Shown in pieces: positions 1 through 7,758 of a DNA stretch of 64,000 nucleotides (position 1 is the first letter of the stretch; each line of letters begins with the position of its first letter). The notes below the pieces were generated by a model. The model ran no database searches. It was not told the origin of the DNA and saw only the letters and a list, made by a program, of their open reading frames with translations. The translations under genes were made by a program, and so were the position numbers. The stretch covers positions 1 through 64,000 of the forward strand of contig NZ_JACDTY010000021.1 in the NCBI RefSeq assembly GCF_013520985.1, written 5' to 3'. Origin of the DNA: Mesorhizobium neociceri (GTDB taxonomy: Bacteria > Pseudomonadota > Alphaproteobacteria > Rhizobiales > Rhizobiaceae).

Positions 1-77
1 CCCGAAACTTCCGCATTCTCCGGTCCTGTAGCCATGCTGCCCGTCTCATCCCCAGCCTCCGTTCGCTGGCGATAAAA

Positions 78-120
78 CCGGACAACTCATCTGCTACCTA
101 ATCCGGACAACTCGTGTGCT
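78..120. repeat. Imperfect 18-bp direct repeat upstream of rpmG
   Basis: Two 18-base units at 78-95 and 103-120 begin CCGGACAACTC and end TGCT. They differ at two positions and are 25 bases apart start to start. They lie between the left edge of the window and the rpmG promoter region. No open frame accompanies them. They could be the remnant of a mobile-element end or a regulatory repeat; the sequence does not decide this. Confidence 0.5.
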
Positions 121-143
121 TACGACAAGCGCGCGCGCCGGGC

Positions 144-171
144 TTGACTTTCCGGGCACGTTCTTTATGTG
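144..171 (+). promoter_or_regulatory. Candidate housekeeping promoter for rpmG
   Basis: A TTGACT hexamer (144-149) matches the sigma-70 -35 consensus well. It is followed after 16 bases by TATGTG (166-171), a weak -10. The pair sits about 80 bases before the rpmG start, a sensible leader length. This is a motif reading only. Confidence 0.35.
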
Positions 172-249
172 TCGCGCCAAGTTTCCCGCGTCCGGGTGTT
201 TTCCCCCGCTCCAGCGGCCAAAACCCCACGAACATAACGGACTGATACA

Positions 250-417
250 ATGGCCAAAGCCGCAAACATCAAGATCAAGCTTCTGTCGACCGCCGACACC
301 GGTTTCTTCTACGTGACCAGCAAGAACAGCCGTACCAAGACGGACAAGCTGTCCTTCCGCAAGTACGACCCGGTCGCCAAGAAGCACGTCGAGTTCAAGG
401 AAACCAAGATCAAGTAA
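250..417 (+). CDS. rpmG: 50S ribosomal protein L33
   Basis: The 55-residue product is the large-subunit ribosomal protein L33. It starts [18 protein letters not shown] and ends [12 protein letters not shown], and has the basic composition and the [14 protein letters not shown] core of the family. Length matches the usual 50-55 residues. It lacks the paired cysteines of zinc-binding L33, so it is the zinc-free type common in rhizobia. The ATG at 250 gives the conserved N-terminus, and no upstream in-frame alternative is needed. It is a single-gene unit closed by a strong terminator. Confidence 0.95.
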   Translation: MAKAANIKIKLLSTADTGFFYVTSKNSRTKTDKLSFRKYDPVAKKHVEFKETKIK

Positions 418-438
418 TCTGGTTTTCATACGCTATGC

Positions 439-468
439 AAAAACGCCGCCCTTTCGGGCGGCGTTTTT
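439..468 (+). terminator. Rho-independent terminator after rpmG
   Basis: A perfect stem reads AAAAACGCCGCCC, loop TTTC, GGGCGGCGTTTTT. It is GC-rich and flanked by an A-run and a T-run, so it could work in both directions. It lies 22 bases after the rpmG stop. Confidence 0.9.
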
Positions 469-822
469 GTTTCAAGCTGCGAAATACGTGAACCCTCCGC
501 AGTTTGGCGCGGACTGTTCATGTCATTTTTGGCAAAAAGGGGGCCGGTCGGCGTATGGCAGCGGTACGAGGAGGCCACTATGTGCCAGCGCCGGCCGGCC
601 GACCCCACGGACCCAGGAGATGCGGCGGACCTGAGCATCATGGGGTATCGGTCGGAGCGATGCGGCTGTCTACCCTCGTGCCCACATCGCCTTTGTTCTT
701 GCGTTGCACATTTGCGCAACAACGCTGGAAAATCAATAGTTTCTTAACCAAGGCTCGGGAATCGCTTGGATTAAGGTAAATTCCTAACCCTGTCGGGTTG
801 ACTGGATAATCCGGCGTCGAGC
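469..822. other. Gene-free stretch between rpmG and pleD
   Basis: I see no convincing gene in these 354 bases: the short open frames on both strands lack family features and ribosome-binding sites. One structure stands out, an imperfect dyad at 743-775 with arms CTTAACCAAG and CTTGGATTAAG around a 12-base loop. It lies about 50 bases beyond the pleD stop and might form a weak terminator for pleD or an operator. Confidence 0.5.
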
Positions 823-2196
823 CTACGCCGCCTTGGCGACGACGCGGTTGCGGCCGCCGCTTTTGGCCTCGTAAAGCGCCACATCGGCGCGCTTCATCAG
901 CGCCGCGACCGTGTCCGCGCCGTTCAGAACCGACGACACGCCGACGCTGACGGTGACTTCGATCGTCTTGCCTTCATGACCGATGGCAAACGGCATCTGG
1001 GCGATTTCGGCGCGAATGCGCTCCGCAACCTTTTCCGCCACCGTTGCGTCCGTGTCCGGCATCACAACCACGAATTCCTCGCCGCCAAAGCGGCAGGCAA
1101 GGTCGATGCCCCTGACATTCTTGCGCAGCCGCCGCGCGAATTCGCGCAGCACGTCATCGCCGCCATCATGGCCATGCGCGTCATTGACGGTCTTGAAGCG
1201 GTCGAGATCGGTGATCATCACCGACAGAGGCCGCCGTCGCGCCACGGCGCGGTCAAACAGCGTCTGCAGGTGGCTGTCGAGGTAGCGGCGGTTGTGCAAG
1301 CCAGTCAGCCCGTCGGTCACCGCCATCTCGATGGTCTGGGTGACGCTGGCGCGCAGCTGGTCGTTGTAGCGCTTGCGGCGCACCTGCGTGCGCAGCCGCG
1401 CCATCAGCTCGTGCTGGTCGATCGGCCGCATCAGATAGTCGTTGATGCCGAGTTCGAGGCCGCGGATGATACGGCCCTCCTCGCCTTCTTCGGCAAGCAG
1501 GATGATCGGCAGGAAGCGGGTGCGGTCGAGCGAACGCAATTGCGAGCATAGCCGCAGCGGATCGAAATCGGCGAAACCGGTCGAGATCAGCACGCACTCA
1601 TACGGCGCCTCGGCGGCCTGGAAGAAACCGGCATGCGGATCGGTGGCGATGTCGAGTTCGGCGCTGCCGCGCAGCATTTTCTGGATGCGCTCGAAGGAGG
1701 ATTTGCGCTCGTCGATCAACAGCACCTTCGGCGTCGCGTCCTCGGAGGTGAAGCTGCGGCTCAACAGCGCCTCGATGCCGATGTTGCGGGTGGTCGAGGC
1801 GCGCAGGCGCAACTCATCGGTCAGCGACTTCAGCCTGACCAGGCTTTTCACGCGCGTCATCAGCTGCAGATCGTTGACGGGCTTGGTCAGGAAATCGTCG
1901 GCCCCCGCCTCAAGGCCGCGCACCCGGTCCGAAACCTGGTCGAGCGCGGTGATCATGACCACCGGGATATGCGACGTCGCCGGATCGCTTTTCAACCGCT
2001 TGCAGACCTCGAACCCGTCCATGTCGGGCATCATCACGTCGAGCAGCACGACATCGACCTTGCCGTTTTCGCAGGTCTCGATCGCATCCAGCCCGTTGGA
2101 CGCCGTCAGCACCTCGAAATATTCGGCCAGCAGCCGAACTTCGAGCAGCCGGACATTGGCAGGGATGTCGTCGACGACGAGGATCCGCGCAGTCAT
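823..2196 (-). CDS. pleD: PleD-type response regulator with diguanylate cyclase output
   Basis: The 457-residue protein has the REC-REC-GGDEF architecture of PleD, the c-di-GMP synthase controlling polar differentiation in alphaproteobacteria. REC1 (about residues 4-120) keeps the phospho-acceptor in VVLLDVMMPDMDG (Asp53) and the KP motif. REC2 (about 150-275) has ECVLISTGF where the Asp strand should be, so it is probably a non-phosphorylated dimerisation adaptor. The cyclase domain ends the protein with GGEEF at about 371-375, preceded by RGID (about 362-365), a product-inhibition I-site of the RxxD type. It lies 33 bases downstream of divK on the same strand, the known divK-pleD order, and the two are likely co-transcribed. 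Confidence 0.93.
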   Translation of the reverse strand: MTARILVVDDIPANVRLLEVRLLAEYFEVLTASNGLDAIETCENGKVDVVLLDVMMPDMDGFEVCKRLKSDPATSHIPVVMITALDQVSDRVRGLEAGADDFLTKPVNDLQLMTRVKSLVRLKSLTDELRLRASTTRNIGIEALLSRSFTSEDATPKVLLIDERKSSFERIQKMLRGSAELDIATDPHAGFFQAAEAPYECVLISTGFADFDPLRLCSQLRSLDRTRFLPIILLAEEGEEGRIIRGLELGINDYLMRPIDQHELMARLRTQVRRKRYNDQLRASVTQTIEMAVTDGLTGLHNRRYLDSHLQTLFDRAVARRRPLSVMITDLDRFKTVNDAHGHDGGDDVLREFARRLRKNVRGIDLACRFGGEEFVVVMPDTDATVAEKVAERIRAEIAQMPFAIGHEGKTIEVTVSVGVSSVLNGADTVAALMKRADVALYEAKSGGRNRVVAKAA

Positions 2197-2229
2197 TTCA
2201 CAAGGCTCCGGCTCGAATGGGTGCTGGCA

Positions 2230-2601
2230 TCAGGCATCACCCAGATAGGATTTGATGGTCTCGATGAAACGCGGCACCGAGATCGGCTTGGAGATGTAGG
2301 CCTCACAGCCGCCCTGGCGAATACGTTCCTCGTCGCCCTTCATGGCGAAGGCCGTGACGGCAATCACCGGAATGGAATGGAGGTCATCATCCTCCTTCAG
2401 CCATTTCGTCACTTCCAGGCCTGATACTTCCGGCAGTTGGATATCCATCAGGATCAGGTCCGGCCGGTGCTGGCGCGCCAGATCGAGCGCCTCGAGGCCG
2501 TTGCGCGTGCGCACAGTCTCGTAACCGCTGGCTTCGATGAGGTCCCGAAAGAGCTTCATATTAAGCTCATTGTCCTCGACGATCATCACCTTCTTAGGCA
2601 T
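2230..2601 (-). CDS. divK: Single-domain response regulator DivK
   Basis: This 123-residue protein is a lone receiver domain with no output domain. The acidic pair lies in MIVEDNELN, the phospho-acceptor in [13 protein letters not shown] (Asp53), and the conserved lysine in YISKPIS. In alphaproteobacteria DivK is a diffusible relay that links the histidine kinases PleC and DivJ to the CtrA network. The ATG at 2601 gives the usual [12 protein letters not shown] start; an in-frame extension upstream would add an unconserved Arg/Gly-rich tail. It is followed directly by pleD. Family identity is clear; the role is inferred from synteny. Confidence 0.93.
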   Translation of the reverse strand: MPKKVMIVEDNELNMKLFRDLIEASGYETVRTRNGLEALDLARQHRPDLILMDIQLPEVSGLEVTKWLKEDDDLHSIPVIAVTAFAMKGDEERIRQGGCEAYISKPISVPRFIETIKSYLGDA

Positions 2602-2839
2602 CGATTTCCCGTCCCGGCCGGGCTTCTGCCTGAAGCCTGCCGTCATGCGCCCTTGTCCGAGCACACCAAACCCTCCTTCACTCTACGACAATATGATTGA
2701 CGAAACGGAAACCCGCAGCTGTAAAAGCCATTCGGAATCCACCTCGAAAACCACATTGGATTGGGGCGGTGGCTTGCCGCAAGCGACGCTTGCCATTACT
2801 GCGGAAAAGAGACTCATTTCCGCAAACCAGAAGGTAATG

Positions 2840-3139
2840 ATGGCAAACGCAGCGTCAATGCGCGAGGAGGCGGAAACCATTGCCGTGAGGGCACTGGGCT
2901 TCGTCGCCGCGGATCCCGAACTCCTGCCGCGCTTCCTGGCCATAACCGGCATCGAGGCGTCCGCCATCCGGCGCGCCGCGGCCGAACCGGGGTTCCTTGC
3001 CGGCGTGCTGCAGTTCATCCTCGCCCACGAGCCGACCTTGCTGCGTTTTGCCGAGGAAACCGGCACACCGCCCGCGTCAGTCGGCAAGGCGTTGCGCGCG
3101 CTGCCGCTTGGCGGCGATGACCATGAGCACTCGATATGA
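2840..3139 (+). CDS. DUF3572 family protein
   Basis: A 99-residue helical protein starting MANAASMREEAETIA. The run ALGFVAADPELLPRFLA followed by ITGIEASAIRRAA is typical of the DUF3572 proteins found across the Hyphomicrobiales. No catalytic motif is visible and the function is unknown. ATG codons at 2837 and 2840 are both in frame; the AAGG at 2831-2834 favours the second. Its TGA overlaps the ATG of the next gene (ATGA arrangement), so the two are translationally coupled. It is divergent from divK across about 240 bases. Confidence 0.8.
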   Translation: MANAASMREEAETIAVRALGFVAADPELLPRFLAITGIEASAIRRAAAEPGFLAGVLQFILAHEPTLLRFAEETGTPPASVGKALRALPLGGDDHEHSI

Positions 3140-3788
3140 GCGACGATCCCGAGACGGCACGCCAGATCGCCGAACTTGCAGCCGACGACCGGCCGCTGTT
3201 GATCCTCGACGTCGATGATGTCGTGCTCGAATTCATCCGGCCATTTCCGCATTTCCTGAAATCGCGCGGCTTTGGGCTCACACTGGCCTCCTTCCGCCTC
3301 ACCGGCAACATCGCCGAAACGGCGAGCGGCCGGCTGATCGAACAGCCGGAGGTGACGGCACTGCTTGGCGATTTCTTCGACGCGCAGGCCGACTGGCAGA
3401 GCGTCACCGACGGCGCCGAACAAGCGCTTGCCAGTCTCGACGGCCGCGCCGAGATCGTGCTTTTGACCGCCATGCCGCACCGCCATCGCGCGGCGCGCCG
3501 CGCCCATCTCGACGCGCTCGGACTGCCCTATCCTCTGTTGACCACCGAAATGGCCAAGGCCCGGCTGTGGCCAAGTTGCGCGGTAGCAAAGGCCGGCCGG
3601 TGGCCTTTGTCGACGACCAGCCCTCCAACCTCATCTCGGCGCGCAATTCGGTCGCCGACATCAATCTCTTCCATCTGATGGCCGACAACTCGCTGCGCGC
3701 TTTCATGCCGCCGGTGCCCGACGACATCATTTCAGTCGAGGATTGGCGCGACGCCGCGCCGAAAATAGCGAGCGCGCTCGGGCTCTGA
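3136..3788 (+). pseudogene. HAD-like hydrolase gene with a one-base frameshift
   Basis: The first part (3136 to about 3560) encodes a HAD-type protein with the motif-I-like LLILDVDDVV (acidic residues at 25, 27, 28) and a motif-II-like LLTAMP. After EMAKA the frame turns to low-complexity Ser/Thr/Arg sequence. The proper C-terminus, with AFVDDQPSNLISARN (motif-IV-like acidic pair) and ending ASALGL, continues in the frame one base earlier. One extra G in the run near 3556-3562 would restore a continuous ~217-residue protein. Either the gene is recently broken or the assembly has a single-base deletion. It is coupled to the DUF3572 gene by an ATGA overlap. Confidence 0.75.
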
Positions 3789-3811
3789 CCCAAGCTTCAC
3801 AAGCCTGAAGA

Positions 3812-5332
3812 TCAGGGCTGCAGCTTCGCCCCTGCCCCGCCGCTATTGCCCTCGCCGGGGCTAGCATCCTGACCGTCTTCCACGACCGGATCGGGCCCTT
3901 TCAGCATGGCGCCGTTGACCGTCACCGACCCATCGTGCTTCGCGTTGATCACCCATTCAATCCGGCCATCCGGCAGCGCCTTGGCAAATCCCTTGATGGC
4001 CAGCGCGCCGGTAAAAGCCTGCGAGGCCTGCGGGTCGGTCTTCGCCGCCTCCTGCAGGCTTGCCACGATCGTGTCGTAGCCGGTTACGTCGATCGTCACG
4101 TTGGCGTCGGGCTTCTTGCCGGGGAAGGTCATTTCGCCTTCCATGGCGACCTCGATGTCGCCGTTCTTAACCGTGCTGTGTCCAAGTACGAACTTTGGTG
4201 TCTTGGCCAGGAAATCGGCGGAAATCTCATCGCCGAAATCTGCCGGAAGCGGTGGATCCTTACTGAAATCGAGGGTTTCTATGGTTTTCCTCGCCATACT
4301 GTCGAGATCGATGTTGGCGCCGCCGAAATTCAGGTCGAGATCCGTCGGCAGCAGCGCAACGCTCCAGCTTGGCAGCATCTGCTGCGGCACCGTCAGGCCG
4401 GAGGCCTTGATGGCGTAGTTGATCTTGCCGTCCTTGGCGATGCCGTCCATGCCGACTGAGGTGCTCAGTTGCGCGGCACCGAACTTGCCGACCGGGCTTT
4501 CCACCTCAAAATCCTTGAAGCCATAGGTGCCATCGATCCGCTCCCACAGCGGCAGTGCGGCCGTCAGAAGCGACTTGAACTCCACTTCATTCGCCTTGAG
4601 CTTGGCCTCGTCGTCGGTGGCCGCAATGAAAGCAAACAGGTCGAGCAACGCCTTTGTCCGCAAACCCTTGCCGGTCGCATCCACGGAAAGTTCCGGCGCT
4701 TTTACAGCCAGCGGCAAACTCAGCCCTTTTTCGGGATCATTGACTTTGACCGTTTCGACGAAGTTCGCCAGCTTTTCCGAGGCCGTGAAATCGATGCCGC
4801 CATTCGCGGATTTGGTCGAAGCTAATGTTGCGGTGCCAGAGCCGATGCTGACGTTTGCCTGTTGCTTGGTCTCCCGGATCGCCATCGTCATGCCGCCTAT
4901 CGAGACGTTTGCGCTCGCGAAAGCGGCCAGATCGGGGTCATAAACTCCATTGAATTTATGGTCCGATATCGAGACATCGACGTGCTGCGGCCCTTCAGGA
5001 CCAACGAAATCAAAGGATCCCTTTGGAGACACCTCCATCGAAACGTCCCACCGAGCGTCCTGGCGTGGCTTGACCAGCATGGCGTACGGCGTGAGGTCGA
5101 ACTTGAAGGCCTGCTGCGTTGCCAGCATTTCCGCCAACGGCTTGAAGTCGAACGCAAGCTTGTAGGCATCGCCTTCGACGGAGACTTTTACAAATCCAAT
5201 GTCGAACGGCTTCTTGCCGAAATAGTGCGCCAGATTGTCGGAAAGCTGCTGCGCGCCCTGGCTGTCGACCGTCTGGCCAAACGCCGGCGCACTGCAGGCA
5301 AGAAGCAGAACAAATGGCAATACGCGCTTCAT
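3812..5332 (-). CDS. Exported protein of unknown function, tandem paralog A
   Basis: The 506-residue protein starts with a clear signal peptide (MKRVLPFVLLLACSAPAFG, cleavage near residue 20), so it is exported to the periplasm or beyond. The mature part is Gly/Asp/Lys-rich with alternating hydrophobic residues, suggesting extended beta structure. Blocks such as LPLWERIDGTYGF and SWSVALLPTDLDLNFGG recur in the adjacent paralog. I do not recognise the family and see no catalytic motif. Paralog B at 5519 shares the signal peptide, length and the C-terminal GAGAKL-P ending, so the two are tandem duplicates. The ATG at 5332 is chosen because it begins the signal peptide. It converges with the HAD-like gene. 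Confidence 0.82.
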   Translation of the reverse strand: MKRVLPFVLLLACSAPAFGQTVDSQGAQQLSDNLAHYFGKKPFDIGFVKVSVEGDAYKLAFDFKPLAEMLATQQAFKFDLTPYAMLVKPRQDARWDVSMEVSPKGSFDFVGPEGPQHVDVSISDHKFNGVYDPDLAAFASANVSIGGMTMAIRETKQQANVSIGSGTATLASTKSANGGIDFTASEKLANFVETVKVNDPEKGLSLPLAVKAPELSVDATGKGLRTKALLDLFAFIAATDDEAKLKANEVEFKSLLTAALPLWERIDGTYGFKDFEVESPVGKFGAAQLSTSVGMDGIAKDGKINYAIKASGLTVPQQMLPSWSVALLPTDLDLNFGGANIDLDSMARKTIETLDFSKDPPLPADFGDEISADFLAKTPKFVLGHSTVKNGDIEVAMEGEMTFPGKKPDANVTIDVTGYDTIVASLQEAAKTDPQASQAFTGALAIKGFAKALPDGRIEWVINAKHDGSVTVNGAMLKGPDPVVEDGQDASPGEGNSGGAGAKLQP

Positions 5333-5434
5333 ATCGATCCTCCACTCTATTGCGGCCGTCAAAACCGTTTCTGCCACTGGTAGGGAAATACCATCACAGC
5401 CGCAAGACAAGACCCATGGGATTGCTGGCGGCTG

Positions 5435-5510
5435 CTACAGCGCCAGCCGCATCAGCGGCCGGCCGGCCTTGCGTTCGACAAGCCGCTCGAAGCCGGCCTT
5501 TTCGAATACC
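5435..5510 (-). pseudogene. Relic of the 3' end of a GNAT acetyltransferase gene
   Basis: These 76 bases match about nine in ten positions of 7102-7177, the last 25 codons of the intact acetyltransferase gene, including its TAG stop. Translated on the minus strand it reads VFEKAGFERLVERKAGRP and ends LMRLAL, against VFEKAGFDRLVERKAGRP and LMRLVL in the intact gene. It starts just upstream of paralog A and ends a few bases from the stop of paralog B. It is best read as a scar of a tandem duplication that carried the end of the acetyltransferase gene along with the exported-protein gene. Confidence 0.85.
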
Positions 5511-5518
5511 GCAAGCGC

Positions 5519-7036
5519 TCAGGGTTTCAGCTTCGCCCCTGCCCCGCCTCCATCCGGAACGGTAGCTTTGCTCGGATCGAAAATGGAGTTATCCTGCACG
5601 GCATCGGCCGGCTTCAACATGGCGCCGTTGACGATGATCGAGCCGTCGGCCTTGGCGACCACCACCCACTCCAGTCGGCCGTCCGGCAGCGTTTTGGCAA
5701 ATCCTTTGACGGCGAGTGTAGCCGGGAAAATCTCAGCAGCCTGCGGGTCAGTCTTGGCGGCTGCCTGAACAGCCTGCACGATCTTGTCGTAGCCCGCGAC
5801 GTCCACCGTCATCGTCGCATCCGGTTTCATGCCCGGGAACGTCATCTCGCCTTCCATCGTCACTTCGACGCTGCCGTTCTTCACTATGCTATGCCCGAGC
5901 ACGATCTTCGGGTTGTTCGCCATGAAATCGGCGGCCAAAGCATTGCCAAACTCGTCCGACAGCGGCGGATCCTTATTGAGATCAAAAGCTTCGATCGCTT
6001 TTTTCGCCATCGTATCGAGATCTATGTTGGCGCCTCCGACGTTCAATTCGAGATCGGTGGGCAGCATGGCGACGCTCCAGCCTGGTACAAGTTGCGGGGG
6101 AACGGTCAGCCCCGCCGCCTTGATGCTGTAGTCGATCTTTCCATCGTTGGAGATGCCGCCGATGCTAGTCATTACACTGAAATCTCTGAGCCCAAAATCA
6201 CCCCGTGCCGTTGCAAAGGTCACGCCCTCGAAGCGATAGGACTCTTCCAGCCGCTCCCACAGGGGCAATGCACTTGTCAGCAGTGATTTGAGCTCGGCCT
6301 GATTTGCCTTCAGTGAGGCTTCGTCCTGGTTGGCGACGGCAAAACCGAGAAGATCGAGCAACGCCTTCGTGCGCACGCCATTCCCGGTAATCTTGGCCGA
6401 CACCCTAGGTGACTTCATCGTGAACGGCACTTTCAGTCCCGTCTCATCTTGGTCAACCATGGCCGTTTCGACGAAATCAGCGATCGTCTGCGTCACGGCA
6501 AAATCAACGCCGCCGCCTGCGGATTTGCCAGCAGCCAAGATCGACGTTCCGGCGCCGACGCTGAGGTCCATAGGCTCCTTGGGATCTCTGGACGCCACTT
6601 GCATGCCGGCCATCGAGCCCGCCCCGCTGGTGAAAGCTGCCAATCCCGGATCGTAGATGCCGCTAAATGCGGAGCCGGAAACGGAGAACCGCGCCCCGTG
6701 CGGCCCCTCGACGTCGACGAAGGCGTTGGGCGTTAGATCTGACGACACGCTCCAGCTTCCGTCGTTGCGCGGTTTGACCAGAATCGCAAATGGCGCGAGG
6801 TTAAATGTCAGAGGGTCCTTGCGGGGATTTGCCCTAAGCACTGCATTGAAGTCGAGGGCTATCCGATATGCATCGCCGTCGGCCGAAATCTTCAGAATGC
6901 CGCTGTCGAGCGCCTTCTTGCCAATGTAACGCGACAGATTATCCGACAGCTGCCTTGCACCTTGACTATCGACAGCCTGCCCCCAGGCTGGCGTACCGAT
7001 TGCGAGCAGCAAAACAAATGGCAAAACACGCTTCAT
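5519..7036 (-). CDS. Exported protein of unknown function, tandem paralog B
   Basis: The 505-residue protein begins MKRVLPFVLLLAIGTPAWG, nearly the same signal peptide as paralog A, and follows the same pattern throughout. Shared blocks include VDSQGA-QLSDNL, GNGVRTKALLDL (GKGLRTKALLDL in A), LPLWER, GWSVAMLPTDLELNVGG and EVTMEGEMTFPG. Divergence between the copies is substantial, so the duplication is not recent at protein level. Function is unknown; export is the only property supported directly. The start at 7036 places the signal peptide at the N-terminus, four codons after an upstream in-frame GTG. The gene lies 65 bases after the acetyltransferase stop. Confidence 0.82.
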   Translation of the reverse strand: MKRVLPFVLLLAIGTPAWGQAVDSQGARQLSDNLSRYIGKKALDSGILKISADGDAYRIALDFNAVLRANPRKDPLTFNLAPFAILVKPRNDGSWSVSSDLTPNAFVDVEGPHGARFSVSGSAFSGIYDPGLAAFTSGAGSMAGMQVASRDPKEPMDLSVGAGTSILAAGKSAGGGVDFAVTQTIADFVETAMVDQDETGLKVPFTMKSPRVSAKITGNGVRTKALLDLLGFAVANQDEASLKANQAELKSLLTSALPLWERLEESYRFEGVTFATARGDFGLRDFSVMTSIGGISNDGKIDYSIKAAGLTVPPQLVPGWSVAMLPTDLELNVGGANIDLDTMAKKAIEAFDLNKDPPLSDEFGNALAADFMANNPKIVLGHSIVKNGSVEVTMEGEMTFPGMKPDATMTVDVAGYDKIVQAVQAAAKTDPQAAEIFPATLAVKGFAKTLPDGRLEWVVVAKADGSIIVNGAMLKPADAVQDNSIFDPSKATVPDGGGAGAKLKP

Positions 7037-7101
7037 CTTGACCCCCATTTTGAACGCAAAAACGCTTCAAGCATTGATAGTAAGATACCGTCACAACCAC
7101 A

Positions 7102-7677
7102 CTACAGCACCAGTCGCATCAGCGGTCGGCCTGCCTTGCGTTCGACAAGCCGGTCGAAGCCGGCCTTTTCAAACACACGCGACGAGCCGACGAACAGCCC
7201 AATCGAGCGCGAATCGCGTGACACGTCGATCGGGCAGGCCTCGACCAGCCGCGCTTTGTTCTGGCGGGCAAAAGCGATGCCGCCCTCGACCAGACGATGG
7301 CTGATGCCCCTGCCGCGTGCATTGGCGCGGATGAAGAAGCAGGAGATCGCCCAGACGCCCGGATCGCTGGCGTCGGACGGATCGACCGGCGCCGAGCCCC
7401 TGCCCCGATTGTTCCATTCGGGCACGTCGGCGCGTGGGCCGATCTGCATCCAGCCGACCGCTTGGCCACCCTCGAAAGCCAACAGCCCCGGCGGCGGCCC
7501 GGCCTCGATACGCGTCTTGATAAGATCCCTGTTGCGCTGCTTGTCGCTGCCGCGCCGCGCCGCCGGGGCCAGCCGGAAATAGGTGCACCAGCAGCCGTAA
7601 CAGGCGCCCTGCTTGCCGAAGAGATCCTCGAAATCCGCCCATAGTTCGGGCGCCAGCGGCGCTATGGTCGTGCTCAT
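7102..7677 (-). CDS. GNAT family N-acetyltransferase
   Basis: The 191-residue protein has a GNAT fold. The acetyl-CoA pyrophosphate-binding motif is seen in FFIRANARGRGISHRLVEG (R-x-x-G-x-G/A type), preceded by the strand GVWAISCFF, and the C-terminal VFEKAGFDRL element is typical. The Cys-rich N-terminal segment GACYGCWCTYFRL is found in a subgroup of uncharacterised GNAT proteins. The substrate cannot be told. A good ribosome-binding site (GGGAGAG) precedes the ATG at 7677. A longer open frame extends upstream through antisense dinB, but the ATG at 7677 gives the natural start. A relic of its 3' end lies at 5435-5510. Confidence 0.88.
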   Translation of the reverse strand: MSTTIAPLAPELWADFEDLFGKQGACYGCWCTYFRLAPAARRGSDKQRNRDLIKTRIEAGPPPGLLAFEGGQAVGWMQIGPRADVPEWNNRGRGSAPVDPSDASDPGVWAISCFFIRANARGRGISHRLVEGGIAFARQNKARLVEACPIDVSRDSRSIGLFVGSSRVFEKAGFDRLVERKAGRPLMRLVL

Positions 7678-7737
7678 GCGTTCTCTCCCGGCTAACCGCG
7701 CTTGTAGCGGCTTCCGTCCTGACGTACCATTGCATCT

Positions 7738-7752
7738 GTTCTCTTTATGTTC
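7738..7752 (+). promoter_or_regulatory. Probable LexA (SOS) box GTTC-N7-GTTC at the dinB start
   Basis: GTTC at 7738-7741 and GTTC at 7749-7752 are separated by exactly seven bases. GTTC-N7-GTTC is the established LexA operator of rhizobia and other alphaproteobacteria. It lies immediately before the favoured dinB start codon (7759), and DinB polymerases are classic SOS genes. The site overlaps an alternative ATG at 7747, which argues that 7759 is the real start. Confidence 0.7.
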
Positions 7753-7758
7753 GCAGCG

